Shown piece after piece: positions 41,967 to 50,400 of a stretch of 50,400 bases of DNA. This stretch comes from a virus. The notes below the pieces were generated by a model. That model was not told where the DNA came from. It searched no databases and saw only the letters and a program-made list of their open reading frames with translations. The position numbers were made by a program, and so were the translations under genes. The stretch is from positions 1-50,400 of IMG/VR virus record IMGVR_UViG_3300007734_000718. The stretch is one strand, 5' to 3'. Position 1 is the stretch's first letter; each line of letters starts with the position of its first letter.

Positions 41967-42334
41967 TGGCACATCACGTCGTCGAGTTTGTGTCTGTGCT
42001 GTTCAACAGCCGTCAACAGGCACATATCTTTCACTTGCAAACGCGGTCGTTTGCTAAGCATAAGGCGCTCGGCGCGTTTTACGAAAGCATTGCAAACTTG
42101 GCAGACAATTATGTGGAAGCCTATCAAGGAACGCACGGCATTGTCACGGGATACACGCCAATGCCGTCGTTTTTTGAGGAGGAGTCTGAGGTGTTGCCAT
42201 ATTTTGATAAACTGGAACAGTATATTACGGCGGTGCAAGACCAGTTGCCAAAGCAAACGGATTTGCAGAATATCGTGGCAGACGTGTTGCATTTGATTCA
42301 TTCCACGCAGTACAAACTCACACACTTGCAATGA
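41966..42334 (+). CDS. DUF5856-like helical protein, 122 aa
   Basis: The sequence FNSRQQAHIFHLQTRSFAKHKALGAFYESIANLADNYVEAYQG, about residues 13-55, matches my memory of the phage DUF5856 family, which has a four-helix ferritin/Dps-like pattern. The family's function is not established. Length is close to the family norm. It overlaps the glycosyltransferase gene in ATGA. No module A gene corresponds to it. Confidence 0.6.
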   Translation: MAHHVVEFVSVLFNSRQQAHIFHLQTRSFAKHKALGAFYESIANLADNYVEAYQGTHGIVTGYTPMPSFFEEESEVLPYFDKLEQYITAVQDQLPKQTDLQNIVADVLHLIHSTQYKLTHLQ

Positions 42335-43593
42335 CCGCACATTTGTTGTCCGACGCTGAAGACATCGCATTGACGGCGATGCAGGAAGCGCACGACACAA
42401 AACAGTGGATACCGTTGCTTGATGTCGGGGATGCGTGGATTGCTGACAAAGGCGAAATGCCCGCGATTGCCGCAACGCTGTATGCAGAAGGTTTGATGGT
42501 GGCGGGGCGCGTAGAAGAAGCTGTAGTGTGGGCGGGGCGAGCGGTCAAAGCGATTCCCAAAGATTTTACGGTCGCAAAAATTGCCGCCCTGACCACCTAT
42601 GGTCGCGCGTTGGCGCGCGCAGGGGATTTTACTCGCGCACGAATGGCGTTAGCAAAATCGGCGTGTATGCACACGGACAATCCAGAAACGCAAGAAAAGC
42701 AGGGACACATCTTGTGCGCGATTAGCGACAAATGGCGCAAGGGGTGGCAGTTGCAAGAATCGCGATTAGCGGAACCCAGCAAAGCGTTGCCGCCAAATAT
42801 GCGACAGTGGGACGGAAAAGAAAAAGTGCCCGTCAGTGTGTTGCACGAACAAGGCATTGGCGATGCGGTATTGTTTGCGCGATGGATTCCGTTGATTGCC
42901 AAACGCACGGGGCAACCCGTGACGTGGTATGGCCCCAGGATTTTGGAATCGTGGATGAGCGGAATTCCCGGCGTCACGGTTGGGGACATTGCCAGCGTTG
43001 AGCAATTAGACGATGCCGGTGCAGGCATCCGCGCAATGTCGTTGCCACATTATTTGCAGTGCAATAGCAAATACGACGTGCCAAATCCTGTTGCCCCTAC
43101 AATGTTGCACACCGTGCGCGACAACCGTGCGTCAAAAAAGACGTTTACCGTTGGCGTGTGTTGGAAAGGGTCAGCAAGCGGATGGCACGATTTTGAACGG
43201 TCGTATTCAACAGAACAATTTGCGCCGGTGTGGGCACCGTTGAATAACGTCACGTTTGTCAATTTGTCCCACGATGCCGACATTCCCGCCAGCGCGCCAT
43301 TTGCGCGGCAAAAGTTTGCCGACATTTATGAGGCAGGCGTTGCCGTTGCCAAGTGCGATATGGTGATTACCGTGGACACCAGCATTGTGCATATCGCCGG
43401 GTCGTTGGGTGTGCCAACTGTATGCTTGACACCAACTGTTGCCGATTGGCGCTTTGCGTGGCCCCACGGAGGCACGTCGCCATTTTATGCAAGCATAACG
43501 GCATTGCGTCGTCGCAACATTCGCGATGAGACGTTGCCCGTGGTTGCGCGGGGAATGCTGGAACAACTCTTGCCTGCATTGGTGCGTCAATGA
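42331..43593 (+). CDS. TPR-glycosyltransferase (GT-B, family 9/41-like), 420 aa
   Basis: The first 150 residues are helical repeats of TPR type (AATLYAEGLMVAGRVEEAVVWAGRAVKAIP, ALARAGDFTRARMALAKS). A GT-B domain follows: LHEQGIGDAVLFARWIP near residue 170, then GVCWKGSAS near 272, and CDMVITVDTSIVHIAGSLGVPTVCLTP near 348-374, the donor-nucleotide-binding region of O-GlcNAc-transferase- and heptosyltransferase-like enzymes. It probably transfers a sugar to a protein or glycan. It sits inside the head-gene operon, so modification of a capsid protein is one possibility; cell-surface modification is another. Confidence 0.75.
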   Translation: MTAHLLSDAEDIALTAMQEAHDTKQWIPLLDVGDAWIADKGEMPAIAATLYAEGLMVAGRVEEAVVWAGRAVKAIPKDFTVAKIAALTTYGRALARAGDFTRARMALAKSACMHTDNPETQEKQGHILCAISDKWRKGWQLQESRLAEPSKALPPNMRQWDGKEKVPVSVLHEQGIGDAVLFARWIPLIAKRTGQPVTWYGPRILESWMSGIPGVTVGDIASVEQLDDAGAGIRAMSLPHYLQCNSKYDVPNPVAPTMLHTVRDNRASKKTFTVGVCWKGSASGWHDFERSYSTEQFAPVWAPLNNVTFVNLSHDADIPASAPFARQKFADIYEAGVAVAKCDMVITVDTSIVHIAGSLGVPTVCLTPTVADWRFAWPHGGTSPFYASITALRRRNIRDETLPVVARGMLEQLLPALVRQ

Positions 43594-43859
43594 TACCGCA
43601 CATTATTTGGGCGCTCGTTGTGTTATACGCGATTGACCGCGCTGAAAGATTGTTGACGCGCCTTATCAATTTTCGCGACCCAACAGCAAGTGACCCAGAA
43701 GCCGTTGTTATTCCCAATGATTTGGAAGCGTTTGCTTTGCTAGAATCCGAGTTACACGCGCAAGAATCTGTGCGCGATGTTATCCGCGACCGCTACGCAG
43801 AGTTGCAAAACTGGAACCTTGTACGCCGGGCAATTGGCGTGGGAACAATTGACGAATGA
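43590..43859 (+). CDS. Small membrane protein upstream of portal, 89 aa
   Basis: ATGA overlap with the glycosyltransferase. Residues 2-17 are hydrophobic (IPHIIWALVVLYAID), followed by a basic helix and an acidic helical tail (ELHAQESVRDVIRDRYAEL). Its topology recalls the 120-residue protein before the portal in module A. Function unknown. Confidence 0.6.
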   Translation: MIPHIIWALVVLYAIDRAERLLTRLINFRDPTASDPEAVVIPNDLEAFALLESELHAQESVRDVIRDRYAELQNWNLVRRAIGVGTIDE

Positions 43860-45061
43860 CAATTCCGGGACAAATGATTTCGCCAAAGGCGCTGGAACTT
43901 TTGCGGTTGTTGATGACAGCGGCAGAAAATCCCGCAGTGATGCAAAGTGCCCGTGGAATGGCAGAACACGAATTGCCGTGGGCTGGAGCGTTGTCAAATG
44001 GCAAAATGATGTTCAACGGAACACGCGAAACTGTTCCCGGATTGGGAACGGGCAAACTTGCCGATGCGTTGTTGTCTGCGTCACCAGAAATGCGTCAAGC
44101 ATATCACGATGCGGCGGGCGACGTTCCAACGTGGCAAGCCATTGGGCGTCAATCTGCGCCATCTTTACAGGGAACGGGAAGTTTTCAAAAAACGCCAAGT
44201 TCCCCGTGGGAAACAAATCCGCTTTCAATCAACCGCCCATTTGTTGAAACTGCGCTAACCAAACCCAATCTTCGTGCAAAAATTCCCGGCAATGAAATAA
44301 CGCTCAAGCAAGGGGAATTGCCGTTAGCAAAGAAAATGGAAGCATTGGCGGGATTTGCAGATATGCAAAATGGTGCCGCTGGGCACGTTATGTTGCCGGG
44401 CGGCGGCAGTGGATTTTCCGCATTGTCTCGCGGCACAACGCCCGATGAAATGAAAGCATTGCTCAACACTTATGCGCCAGCAGGATACTCTCCCGTTGAT
44501 ACGGGGAAAGGCGTTTCATTGATGAATTTTGGTGAAGATTCAGAAACGGCGTTGATGTCAAAATTGCCAAAGTTGAATGAACAAATGCAACAAATGATTC
44601 CAGACGCATCTGCAATTGTACCTACGCATTTTCAAAAAACCATTCCGCAGGGAATGGGATATTTTGATGCGGGAAAAGCAATTCCAGAATCGGCAGTGTA
44701 CACAGATTTTAGTCGAGAATTTTCTGAAGGTAATCAAGGGAATCGGTCAGCTTCAAGAAAATTGGCTGATATGTTTAGCGGCAAAGAAAGCAAAGATATT
44801 GTCAAAAAGCTCAATCAAAGCGATGCGTTGTCGCAGTCAATGCTTGACCGCAATGCACGGGATGAAGAATTTGCAGGCTTGCTTGGCGTAAAAAATCGCA
44901 AAGACATAACGCTTGTTCGCAAGATTATTGGCGAAGACGGATTCAAAGCATTTATGAAAGCCGTGCAAGATGGAAAGATTGCTTTGCCAGCGGCAACAGC
45001 TATGATTACTAAGGTTGTTGACCAATACGGCGGAAGCGAGGGAGTCGATACAAATGAGTAG
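43856..45061 (+). CDS. Hypothetical protein, possible internal virion protein, 401 aa
   Basis: ATGA overlap upstream and an eight-base overlap with the portal start. The protein is globular, with a conserved-looking GYSPVDTGKGVSLMNFGED segment near residue 217 that I associate with phage polyvalent-type proteins, and a helical C-terminus (MFSGKESKDIVKKLNQSDALSQSM). DNA here is lower in GC and A-rich compared with the neighbours, a sign of separate origin. No enzymatic motif is visible. Confidence 0.58.
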   Translation: MTIPGQMISPKALELLRLLMTAAENPAVMQSARGMAEHELPWAGALSNGKMMFNGTRETVPGLGTGKLADALLSASPEMRQAYHDAAGDVPTWQAIGRQSAPSLQGTGSFQKTPSSPWETNPLSINRPFVETALTKPNLRAKIPGNEITLKQGELPLAKKMEALAGFADMQNGAAGHVMLPGGGSGFSALSRGTTPDEMKALLNTYAPAGYSPVDTGKGVSLMNFGEDSETALMSKLPKLNEQMQQMIPDASAIVPTHFQKTIPQGMGYFDAGKAIPESAVYTDFSREFSEGNQGNRSASRKLADMFSGKESKDIVKKLNQSDALSQSMLDRNARDEEFAGLLGVKNRKDITLVRKIIGEDGFKAFMKAVQDGKIALPAATAMITKVVDQYGGSEGVDTNE

Positions 45062-47282
45062 CCCGCTATCGTTTCCAATGGAAATGCCCGACATTGAAGG
45101 GCAAATTGAACAAATGGCGCGCGATGCGGCGCAACAGGTGTTGCAACCGGAACTGTCGCAAATGGCAGAACCCAGCAAGGCCAATGACATTGTTGCGCCG
45201 AATCCGCCCGATAACATTTCGTTGCCTGCTGATGACCAAGTTCACGCTTTAGCGCGCACGTTGTACGGGGCTGATTTTCCCCTGTTGCTTCCCGGACAAG
45301 AAGAAGAAGGACGGGCGTGGGCGTCGTGGGTACGGGGCCGTTGGGTTGCACACCGTGGAGCAGTTGAACGCCATTTGCATTTGGTGGAGCGCAATCGGTT
45401 GTTCCGCATTGGACAACAGTGGGTGTCGTCCCGTGGACGTGGCCCGTGGCGCGAACCGCTCAAACCCGTTGATACGGCGCGAGTGGTGTATAATATGGTG
45501 GACAAGTCGCTTGACCAGCGCCTCCAGATTATGAGCGACCAACGCCCCGGTTTCAAAGTTGAACCAACAACGGTTGACCCCGAAGAAAAGCGCAAGGCAG
45601 AAGCGCGGCAAATTGCGCTGGAATACCAGTACGATGAGCAAAATATGGACAACATCCGCCGCACCGCCGGATTTTGGGCGCAGACGGATGGCGTGTCGTT
45701 TTTGCACACGTATTGGGACGCCGAAAAAGGGCCGTGGGATTCGCGTATGGCGGATGGGCATATGCCATCAAAACCGTTGGGCGACCTTGCAACCAAGGTG
45801 TTGCGTGTCGAGCAAGTGCGCGTGTCGTCAAATGCGACATCTACGGATACGCCGTATTACGTCATTTCCCGTGAAGTGCTGTCTGCAACAGAAGCGGCGT
45901 GGCGGTATGGTGTGAGTGGTGCGTTGGCGTCGCACAATAGCGATGCAATTGTTGGCACCAGCGATTTGGCAACCGATGCGGGAATGAATCGTTGGGTGCT
46001 TGACCAGACCACGATTGGCGAAGGCGACCGTTTGCGAATGCAAGAAACGGTGGAACGGTTTACCATTTACGTAGACCGCCACCCGGACTTGTTGCCCAAC
46101 GGATTGCAAATTGTTATTGTGGGCGACACGATGGTCAGTGGCCCATTGCCATTGCTGTTTGGCGTGATTCCGGTGGTGCCGTTTCGGGACGGCTCGGCTG
46201 ACCCCTCGTATTACCCGCGCCCAATTATGGAACAATGGCTTGACCATCAAGTGCGTATCAACGCGCTGGTGTCCAAGTGGGTAGATTCGGTGCGCGTCAA
46301 CGCCGCAGGGCGATTCCTGACTCGCGCAGGCACGATTGTCACCGAAACCATTGTGGGTGGTGGCACGTCGTTGATGGAAGTCAATTCGGGCCGTGCGTTG
46401 GACGATATTATGCGTCCGGTGCCCGGATTTAGCGTTGGACAAGACTGCAAAGATTTGCTCAGCCTTGAAAAGAAAGCATTTGAAGACGCTTCTGGGTACA
46501 ATGACACGAGCCGGGGGCAGATTTCGGGCGATGCGTCGGGTCGCGCTATCCTTGCGGCGCGTGAACAACTCGAACGAGTGTTTGCACCGTGCGTTGGGGC
46601 GGCGGCAACGGCGTTGACGGCGTGGGCAAAGGTACAAGTTGCGGGAATGGCGTTCGGTTATGATGTGCCGCGCGACCTCGGCGCAGTGGGCAACAGCCGA
46701 CCCGACTTGGCACACGCTTTGACCCGCGATATGTTTGATGGGCCGGTGTCGTTGCGTGTGGAACCTGAAACATTGATGCCAATGCCTCGCGTGTATCGTC
46801 AGTTTTTGCTGGATTCGTGGCTTGACAAGGGCGTGATTACGCAACAGCAGTATTTGCGTCGTCAGCCTACGGCTATGATTTCGGATATGGACACGCCAGA
46901 CGAAGACCAGTCGGCGCGGGCAAAGCGTATCTGCGAAAGTCTGCGACTCAAACAACAACCGCCTGAAATGCGGTGGCAGGACAACGAAGCCATTCATCAA
47001 GACATCTTGGAACGCGAGATTATCCTGCGGGATGACCTTGACCCAACGATTGTGCAAGCGGCACAAGACCGCTGGGGGCAGTTGGCCCAGCAGTCGCAAA
47101 TGAAACAGGGGGGTGGGCCGCCGCAAGGCGGTACGCCTCTAATGCCCGAAGGAAACGGCGGGCCAAGTCCGTTCCAACCCTCCCCACAGGCACAACCTCT
47201 AGCGACGATGAATCCGTCTGCTGGTGGCGCACCGCCCCAGATGGTTCCAACGGGCGTTGGGCAACCACCGCAGATGGGCTAA
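45054..47282 (+). CDS. Portal protein, 742 aa (module B)
   Basis: The ATG at 45054 has GAGGGAG about ten bases upstream and overlaps the previous gene. It shares ADFPL, WxxGRW, ERNRLFRIGQQ, DQRPGFKVEPT, EYQYDEQNM, FWAQTDGVSF, YWDAEKGPW, RVEQVRVSS and SGRAILAAREQLERVFAP blocks with the portal at 2978. It is the dodecameric DNA gate. The C-terminus is again Pro/Gly/Gln-rich but shorter than in module A. It is followed by a scaffold gene. Confidence 0.9.
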   Translation: MSSPLSFPMEMPDIEGQIEQMARDAAQQVLQPELSQMAEPSKANDIVAPNPPDNISLPADDQVHALARTLYGADFPLLLPGQEEEGRAWASWVRGRWVAHRGAVERHLHLVERNRLFRIGQQWVSSRGRGPWREPLKPVDTARVVYNMVDKSLDQRLQIMSDQRPGFKVEPTTVDPEEKRKAEARQIALEYQYDEQNMDNIRRTAGFWAQTDGVSFLHTYWDAEKGPWDSRMADGHMPSKPLGDLATKVLRVEQVRVSSNATSTDTPYYVISREVLSATEAAWRYGVSGALASHNSDAIVGTSDLATDAGMNRWVLDQTTIGEGDRLRMQETVERFTIYVDRHPDLLPNGLQIVIVGDTMVSGPLPLLFGVIPVVPFRDGSADPSYYPRPIMEQWLDHQVRINALVSKWVDSVRVNAAGRFLTRAGTIVTETIVGGGTSLMEVNSGRALDDIMRPVPGFSVGQDCKDLLSLEKKAFEDASGYNDTSRGQISGDASGRAILAAREQLERVFAPCVGAAATALTAWAKVQVAGMAFGYDVPRDLGAVGNSRPDLAHALTRDMFDGPVSLRVEPETLMPMPRVYRQFLLDSWLDKGVITQQQYLRRQPTAMISDMDTPDEDQSARAKRICESLRLKQQPPEMRWQDNEAIHQDILEREIILRDDLDPTIVQAAQDRWGQLAQQSQMKQGGGPPQGGTPLMPEGNGGPSPFQPSPQAQPLATMNPSAGGAPPQMVPTGVGQPPQMG

Positions 47283-47321
47283 CCGCGCAATGAGTCTTCT
47301 GCCTCAGTTATGGAGTTTGCA

Positions 47322-48431
47322 ATGACCGCACCTGTTGGAAGTAGCTCCGCACCGTCAACTGACATCAACGATGTGATGGCAAGCATTGCCGGTGATAGCA
47401 TTCAGCAAACGATGGATGAGCAGTCTGCCACGCCTGACACGCCCCGCGACGAGCGAGGGAAGTTTGCGCCACGGGAGTCTGCAAAGTCTGCGAATGAGAA
47501 TGTAGCACCAGCGTATGCAAAGGATGATGCAGAGTCTGCGAATGAACCCGCCAGTCTGCCAGAGGGAATGGTAGCGGTGCCGTCCATTTCGCGGGAACTA
47601 GCAACAGCCTTTACGGTTGCTGACGCAGAAGGAGCCATTGAGCCACCCGATTTGACCATTGAGTTTACCGCGAACGGGAAAACCCGCCGCGAGCCATTGG
47701 ATAAAGTCGTCAAACTCGCCCAATGGGGGGTGTACAACCACGATAAACAGCAACAGGCAGAAGCCGCGATGGGTGAAGCACAACAGCTTCGTACCCAGAT
47801 GGCGCAATACGACCAAGCGTTACGTCAGTTGCAGGCAGAACGTCAGCAATTGCTGTCTAACGACGAAGTGTATTTGAATGCCCGTGCCCAGTATGAACAA
47901 CAAAATACGCCCGAAGCGCGCTTGCAAATGGAACGTCAGCAAGTGCAAATGGAACGGGCGCAGATGGATTTCCAACAGGCGCAGAGTGTTGGCACCAGTT
48001 TCCTTGATACGAAGGTCGAACCCGCACTGGAATTGATTGCCAGCGCACTCCCCTCGGTTAGCAAGGAAGAACTCGCCGCTCGCGTATTGTTGGTTGCTAA
48101 TCAATTTACGGTACAAACGCCTTTTGGCGCTATTATTCACCCGCAAGCGCATCAGAAAATTGCTGAAGCGATTCGTGATGAAGTAGTGCCGTGGGCGCAA
48201 CAAGTTCACGACTCCCGCAATGCCCAGCGCGACCAAGTGACCGCTGGACACGCGAAAAAGACGGAATCTCTGCAAGTAGAAGCGCAACGTGCCAAGAATA
48301 TGGCGGCGCGTTCGATGAAACCTACCGGAAACGTCGGCAGTCAAAATAAAGCAAAACGCCCTATTCGCAATGTGGACGATGCAATGAATGACGTGTTGCA
48401 ATCGGCCCTTGAGTCTGTGGGACTTCGGTAA
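47322..48431 (+). CDS. Capsid scaffolding protein, 369 aa (module B)
   Basis: TATGGAG precedes ATG 47322 by seven bases. The protein has a disordered N-terminus rich in Ser, Ala, Pro and Glu, a long Gln/Glu/Arg-rich coiled coil (residues 150-225) and a basic C-terminal helix ending PIRNVDDAMNDVLQSALESVGLR, like the module A scaffold. Five copies of AGTCTGC lie between 47415 and 47560, in the disordered part, read in more than one peptide context. It precedes the capsid gene. Confidence 0.83.
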   Translation: MTAPVGSSSAPSTDINDVMASIAGDSIQQTMDEQSATPDTPRDERGKFAPRESAKSANENVAPAYAKDDAESANEPASLPEGMVAVPSISRELATAFTVADAEGAIEPPDLTIEFTANGKTRREPLDKVVKLAQWGVYNHDKQQQAEAAMGEAQQLRTQMAQYDQALRQLQAERQQLLSNDEVYLNARAQYEQQNTPEARLQMERQQVQMERAQMDFQQAQSVGTSFLDTKVEPALELIASALPSVSKEELAARVLLVANQFTVQTPFGAIIHPQAHQKIAEAIRDEVVPWAQQVHDSRNAQRDQVTAGHAKKTESLQVEAQRAKNMAARSMKPTGNVGSQNKAKRPIRNVDDAMNDVLQSALESVGLR

Positions 48432-48455
48432 CTTTTTACTCAACGGTAATTTACA

Positions 48456-49784
48456 ATGCCAGCACCTACTGTAATTTCTGATTCCGACCTTAGTGGTCTG
48501 TTGAAGAACCTGTATAACAACTATCGTGAGAAGGCGCAGAACCTTGTCACTCCGTTTTTTGCCCAGCTTCAGAAGGCAAAGGCCGGTGGCCCGCGCAATC
48601 TGCGATGGGGCGGGAACGGCGCGTATTGGGATGTGGTCACGGGCCGTCCGGCTGGTGGCACCATCTCGTCGAGCGGGTATTTCCCGCCCGATACGTTCGC
48701 GCAGGAAAAGCAAGCCAACACGGGCGTTGCTCGTGCGTATGTGACCCGTCAGATTGACGGCCTTGCGTTCCTTGGCACCCAGTCCAAGGATGCCGCGTTT
48801 GCGACCATCGCAGAAAAGACCCTTCAGGAAATCCGTGAAGCGTCTGCTCTGTTGATGGAAGGCGCGCTCAACGGCTCCGGTCAGGGTGTGCTTGCCACGG
48901 TGGGCACCGTGACGGATACCGTGACCATCATCATTGCCAACCCCTACGGCGTCACTGGCGCTGGTCAGGGTTCGCTTCTGTTGGCTCCGGGCGACTACAT
49001 TGCCGTCCGTAACTCAACGGGCGCAACCCTGCGCGGCAAGGCGAGCATTTCGTCCATTGCCGTGTCGGGCACCAACTCGACCCTAACGTTGTCGGCGTCG
49101 GTGGGCGGTATGGTTGCCGCTGACATTGTGGTCAAGGCGACCACGTCGGATGATGCGTTCTCGGCTACGTCGGGCGTGAACCAAATCAACGGCCTTATCA
49201 ACATCACCAACCGTGGTGGAAGCTACGGTACCTTGCACGGTCTTGCCGCCAGCACCTATCCGATTTGGGATGCGGTGCGTCTTGTGGCAGGCACGGATAC
49301 GCCTGATGCGAGCCAGCCGACTGAATCGGACATCTGGACGCTGATGCAACGTGTGAAGGGCTTGTCGGGTAAAGACCCGTTCAGCCGTCCGCAGGAGTTC
49401 CTGCTGATGTCCACGCCGGGTATGGCAAAGGCGCTGATGGAGTCGATGATTGCCCAGCGTCGTTTTGAAGCGCGTGATGCGGCGGTTGAGCTGAAGGGTG
49501 GCTACAAGGCCGTCAGCATCTGCGGCATTCCGATGTTTGAGAACTACTACTGCCCGGCGGGCACCATCTATCTCGTCCATCTTCCGTCGATGGCGTGGGT
49601 GGATGCAAAGGATTGGGGCTTTGTTGAGTTTGAAGGAGCAGGCCCGTGGCGTTGGATTCAAGGCCGCGATGCGTTTGAGACGACCTACGGGTACTACGGT
49701 AACCTTGCGTCGCTGACTCGTAACGCTCACGGTTCTATCACGTCGTACACGAACGACACCACGTTCTACACCCACGTTATCTAA
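48456..49784 (+). CDS. Major capsid protein, 442 aa (module B)
   Basis: This HK97-fold coat protein starts with ATG 48456 and aligns throughout with the module A capsid. Shared blocks include SDLSGLLKNLY, RWGGN, RAYVTRQIDGLAFLGTQSK, NITNRGGSYGTLH, IWDAVRL and YLVHLPSMAWVDAKDWGF. It provides a clean ATG reference for the CTG-started module A gene. It forms the capsid shell. A stem-loop follows the stop, as in module A. Confidence 0.92.
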   Translation: MPAPTVISDSDLSGLLKNLYNNYREKAQNLVTPFFAQLQKAKAGGPRNLRWGGNGAYWDVVTGRPAGGTISSSGYFPPDTFAQEKQANTGVARAYVTRQIDGLAFLGTQSKDAAFATIAEKTLQEIREASALLMEGALNGSGQGVLATVGTVTDTVTIIIANPYGVTGAGQGSLLLAPGDYIAVRNSTGATLRGKASISSIAVSGTNSTLTLSASVGGMVAADIVVKATTSDDAFSATSGVNQINGLINITNRGGSYGTLHGLAASTYPIWDAVRLVAGTDTPDASQPTESDIWTLMQRVKGLSGKDPFSRPQEFLLMSTPGMAKALMESMIAQRRFEARDAAVELKGGYKAVSICGIPMFENYYCPAGTIYLVHLPSMAWVDAKDWGFVEFEGAGPWRWIQGRDAFETTYGYYGNLASLTRNAHGSITSYTNDTTFYTHVI

Positions 49785-49798
49785 CCGATAACGGCGCG

Positions 49799-49826
49799 GC
49801 AGGGTGGGGGCAACTCCCCATCCTGC
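49799..49826 (+). terminator. Stem-loop after capsid gene, candidate terminator
   Basis: GCAGGGTGGGG (49799-49809) pairs with CCCCATCCTGC (49816-49826), one G-T wobble, around a six-base loop. It stands in the same place as the hairpin at 8631. Confidence 0.6.
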
Positions 49827-49854
49827 TTCGCAGGGTTCACCTAGGAGAACTGGA

Positions 49855-50310
49855 ATGAGTGCTTTTACGTCGATGTTCCGTCCAAAGCCGGGGAATTTTG
49901 GTCAAAATCTGACCGTCGAATCCGCGGCTCTTGGCACGGGTGGGACTAGCGTAGCAAATACCGCAACTACGTCGGTGTGTATTGCGACGCCAATGCGGAA
50001 ATGCCAATTGATTGGTTTAGCTATCAATGGCTTGGTCGCCGGTGCGTCAACGAGCGCCCTGACGATTCAGGGGTTCAAACGCGATAACAGCATTGCATCC
50101 CCGGCGGACGTGACGCTGACCGCAACCAAGAGCATCAAGTCGGATGTAATTTCGACCCTGCAAAAGTCGTACACCGTAGCGATTACGGGCACGGACGCGC
50201 AGACGATTTTTCAAGCGGGTGACATTCTGCGCGTTGACGTGGTGGCGGCGGGTACGGTTTCGACGCAACCCACGGTCAATGTTGTTGCCACGTTTGCGAT
50301 GATGAACTAA
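49855..50310 (+). CDS. Capsid decoration / head accessory protein, 151 aa (module B)
   Basis: CTAGGAGAACTGG gives a strong ribosome site before ATG 49855; the earlier GTG frame overlaps the hairpin and is rejected. It is a Thr/Ala/Ser-rich beta protein corresponding to the gene at 8699, sharing DVTLTATxS, FQAGDILRVDVVAAGTVSTQP and a C-terminal MMN-like strand. A decoration or cement role is inferred from position after the capsid gene. Confidence 0.75.
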   Translation: MSAFTSMFRPKPGNFGQNLTVESAALGTGGTSVANTATTSVCIATPMRKCQLIGLAINGLVAGASTSALTIQGFKRDNSIASPADVTLTATKSIKSDVISTLQKSYTVAITGTDAQTIFQAGDILRVDVVAAGTVSTQPTVNVVATFAMMN

Positions 50311-50312
50311 GT

Positions 50313-50400
50313 ATGGGCATCGTGCTCAATCAGCACGGCACCCCGGAGCCGCCCAGCGACCTGCTGGCGCGGCTTCGGCGTGTCCACCCCGCGCTGTCCC
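50313..50400 (+). CDS. Hypothetical late protein, 3' truncated by window end
   Basis: ATG at 50313, two bases after the decoration stop. The visible 29 residues include GTPEPPSDLLARLRRVHPAL, which matches GDPVPPQSVVARLRALTG in the 166-residue protein at 9165. This confirms that gene order after the capsid is kept in module B. The rest is outside the window. Confidence 0.65.
   Translation, partial: MGIVLNQHGTPEPPSDLLARLRRVHPALS

Overview
This window comes from the genome of a tailed dsDNA bacteriophage (or a phage-derived contig). The virion genes look podovirus-like: there are terminase, portal, scaffold and capsid genes, a short adaptor/nozzle pair and large ejection-type proteins, but no tape-measure, tail-tube or sheath gene. 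By eye the DNA is moderately GC-rich. I see no integrase, excisionase or recognisable lysogeny repressor, no DNA polymerase, no RNA polymerase, and no cellular gene that would fix the host. The host is therefore unknown.

Layout. Positions 1-26,829 (module A, + strand) hold the end of a large terminase, six small genes, portal, scaffold, an HNH endonuclease on the opposite strand, major capsid protein (MCP), a decoration-like protein, adaptor and nozzle proteins, a repeat-built tail fibre, four large ejection/internal proteins including a 1597-residue polyvalent-type protein, and a lysis cassette. The lysis cassette has holin candidates, a CHAP endolysin and a spanin candidate, with an ADP-ribosyltransferase-like protein and a small HExxH protein beside them. 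Positions 26,830-27,157 carry a terminator, a tRNA-Gln(UUG) on the - strand and divergent promoters. Positions 27,158-33,127 (+ strand) are the replication/recombination block: a small possible ssDNA-binding protein, a Cas4/RecB-like nuclease, an HTH protein, a helix-turn-helix replication initiator with iteron-like palindromes inside its gene, a second PD-(D/E)XK-like protein, a primase-helicase and a RusA-like resolvase. Positions 33,258-37,622 (- strand) hold four small helical proteins and a two-gene chaperone-like pair: a VWA protein with an HExxH segment, and a MoxR/CobS-like AAA+ ATPase. Positions 37,623-38,788 are a non-coding control region with inverted repeats and three operator-like palindromes.

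From 38,789 to the end a second virion module (module B, + strand) begins: terminase small and large subunits, small genes, a DUF5856-like protein, a TPR-glycosyltransferase, another portal, scaffold, MCP and decoration protein, and the start of the next gene. Module B is collinear with module A and its portal, scaffold, MCP and decoration proteins are clearly homologous, but the two are strongly diverged and their large terminases look different. The window therefore either spans the junction of two related phage genomes (tandem prophages, a concatemer or an assembly join) or is one phage with a duplicated, diverged head module. Sequence alone cannot separate these.

Points most worth a second look are the duplicated head module, an MCP gene that appears to start at CTG beside an HNH insertion, the AAA+/VWA pair with its repeated translation leaders, a shared 18-bp palindrome in the initiator gene and upstream of the second large terminase, a strongly over-used GCAGACT word, and a tRNA-Gln reading CAA next to a Gln/CAA-rich block of ejection genes.
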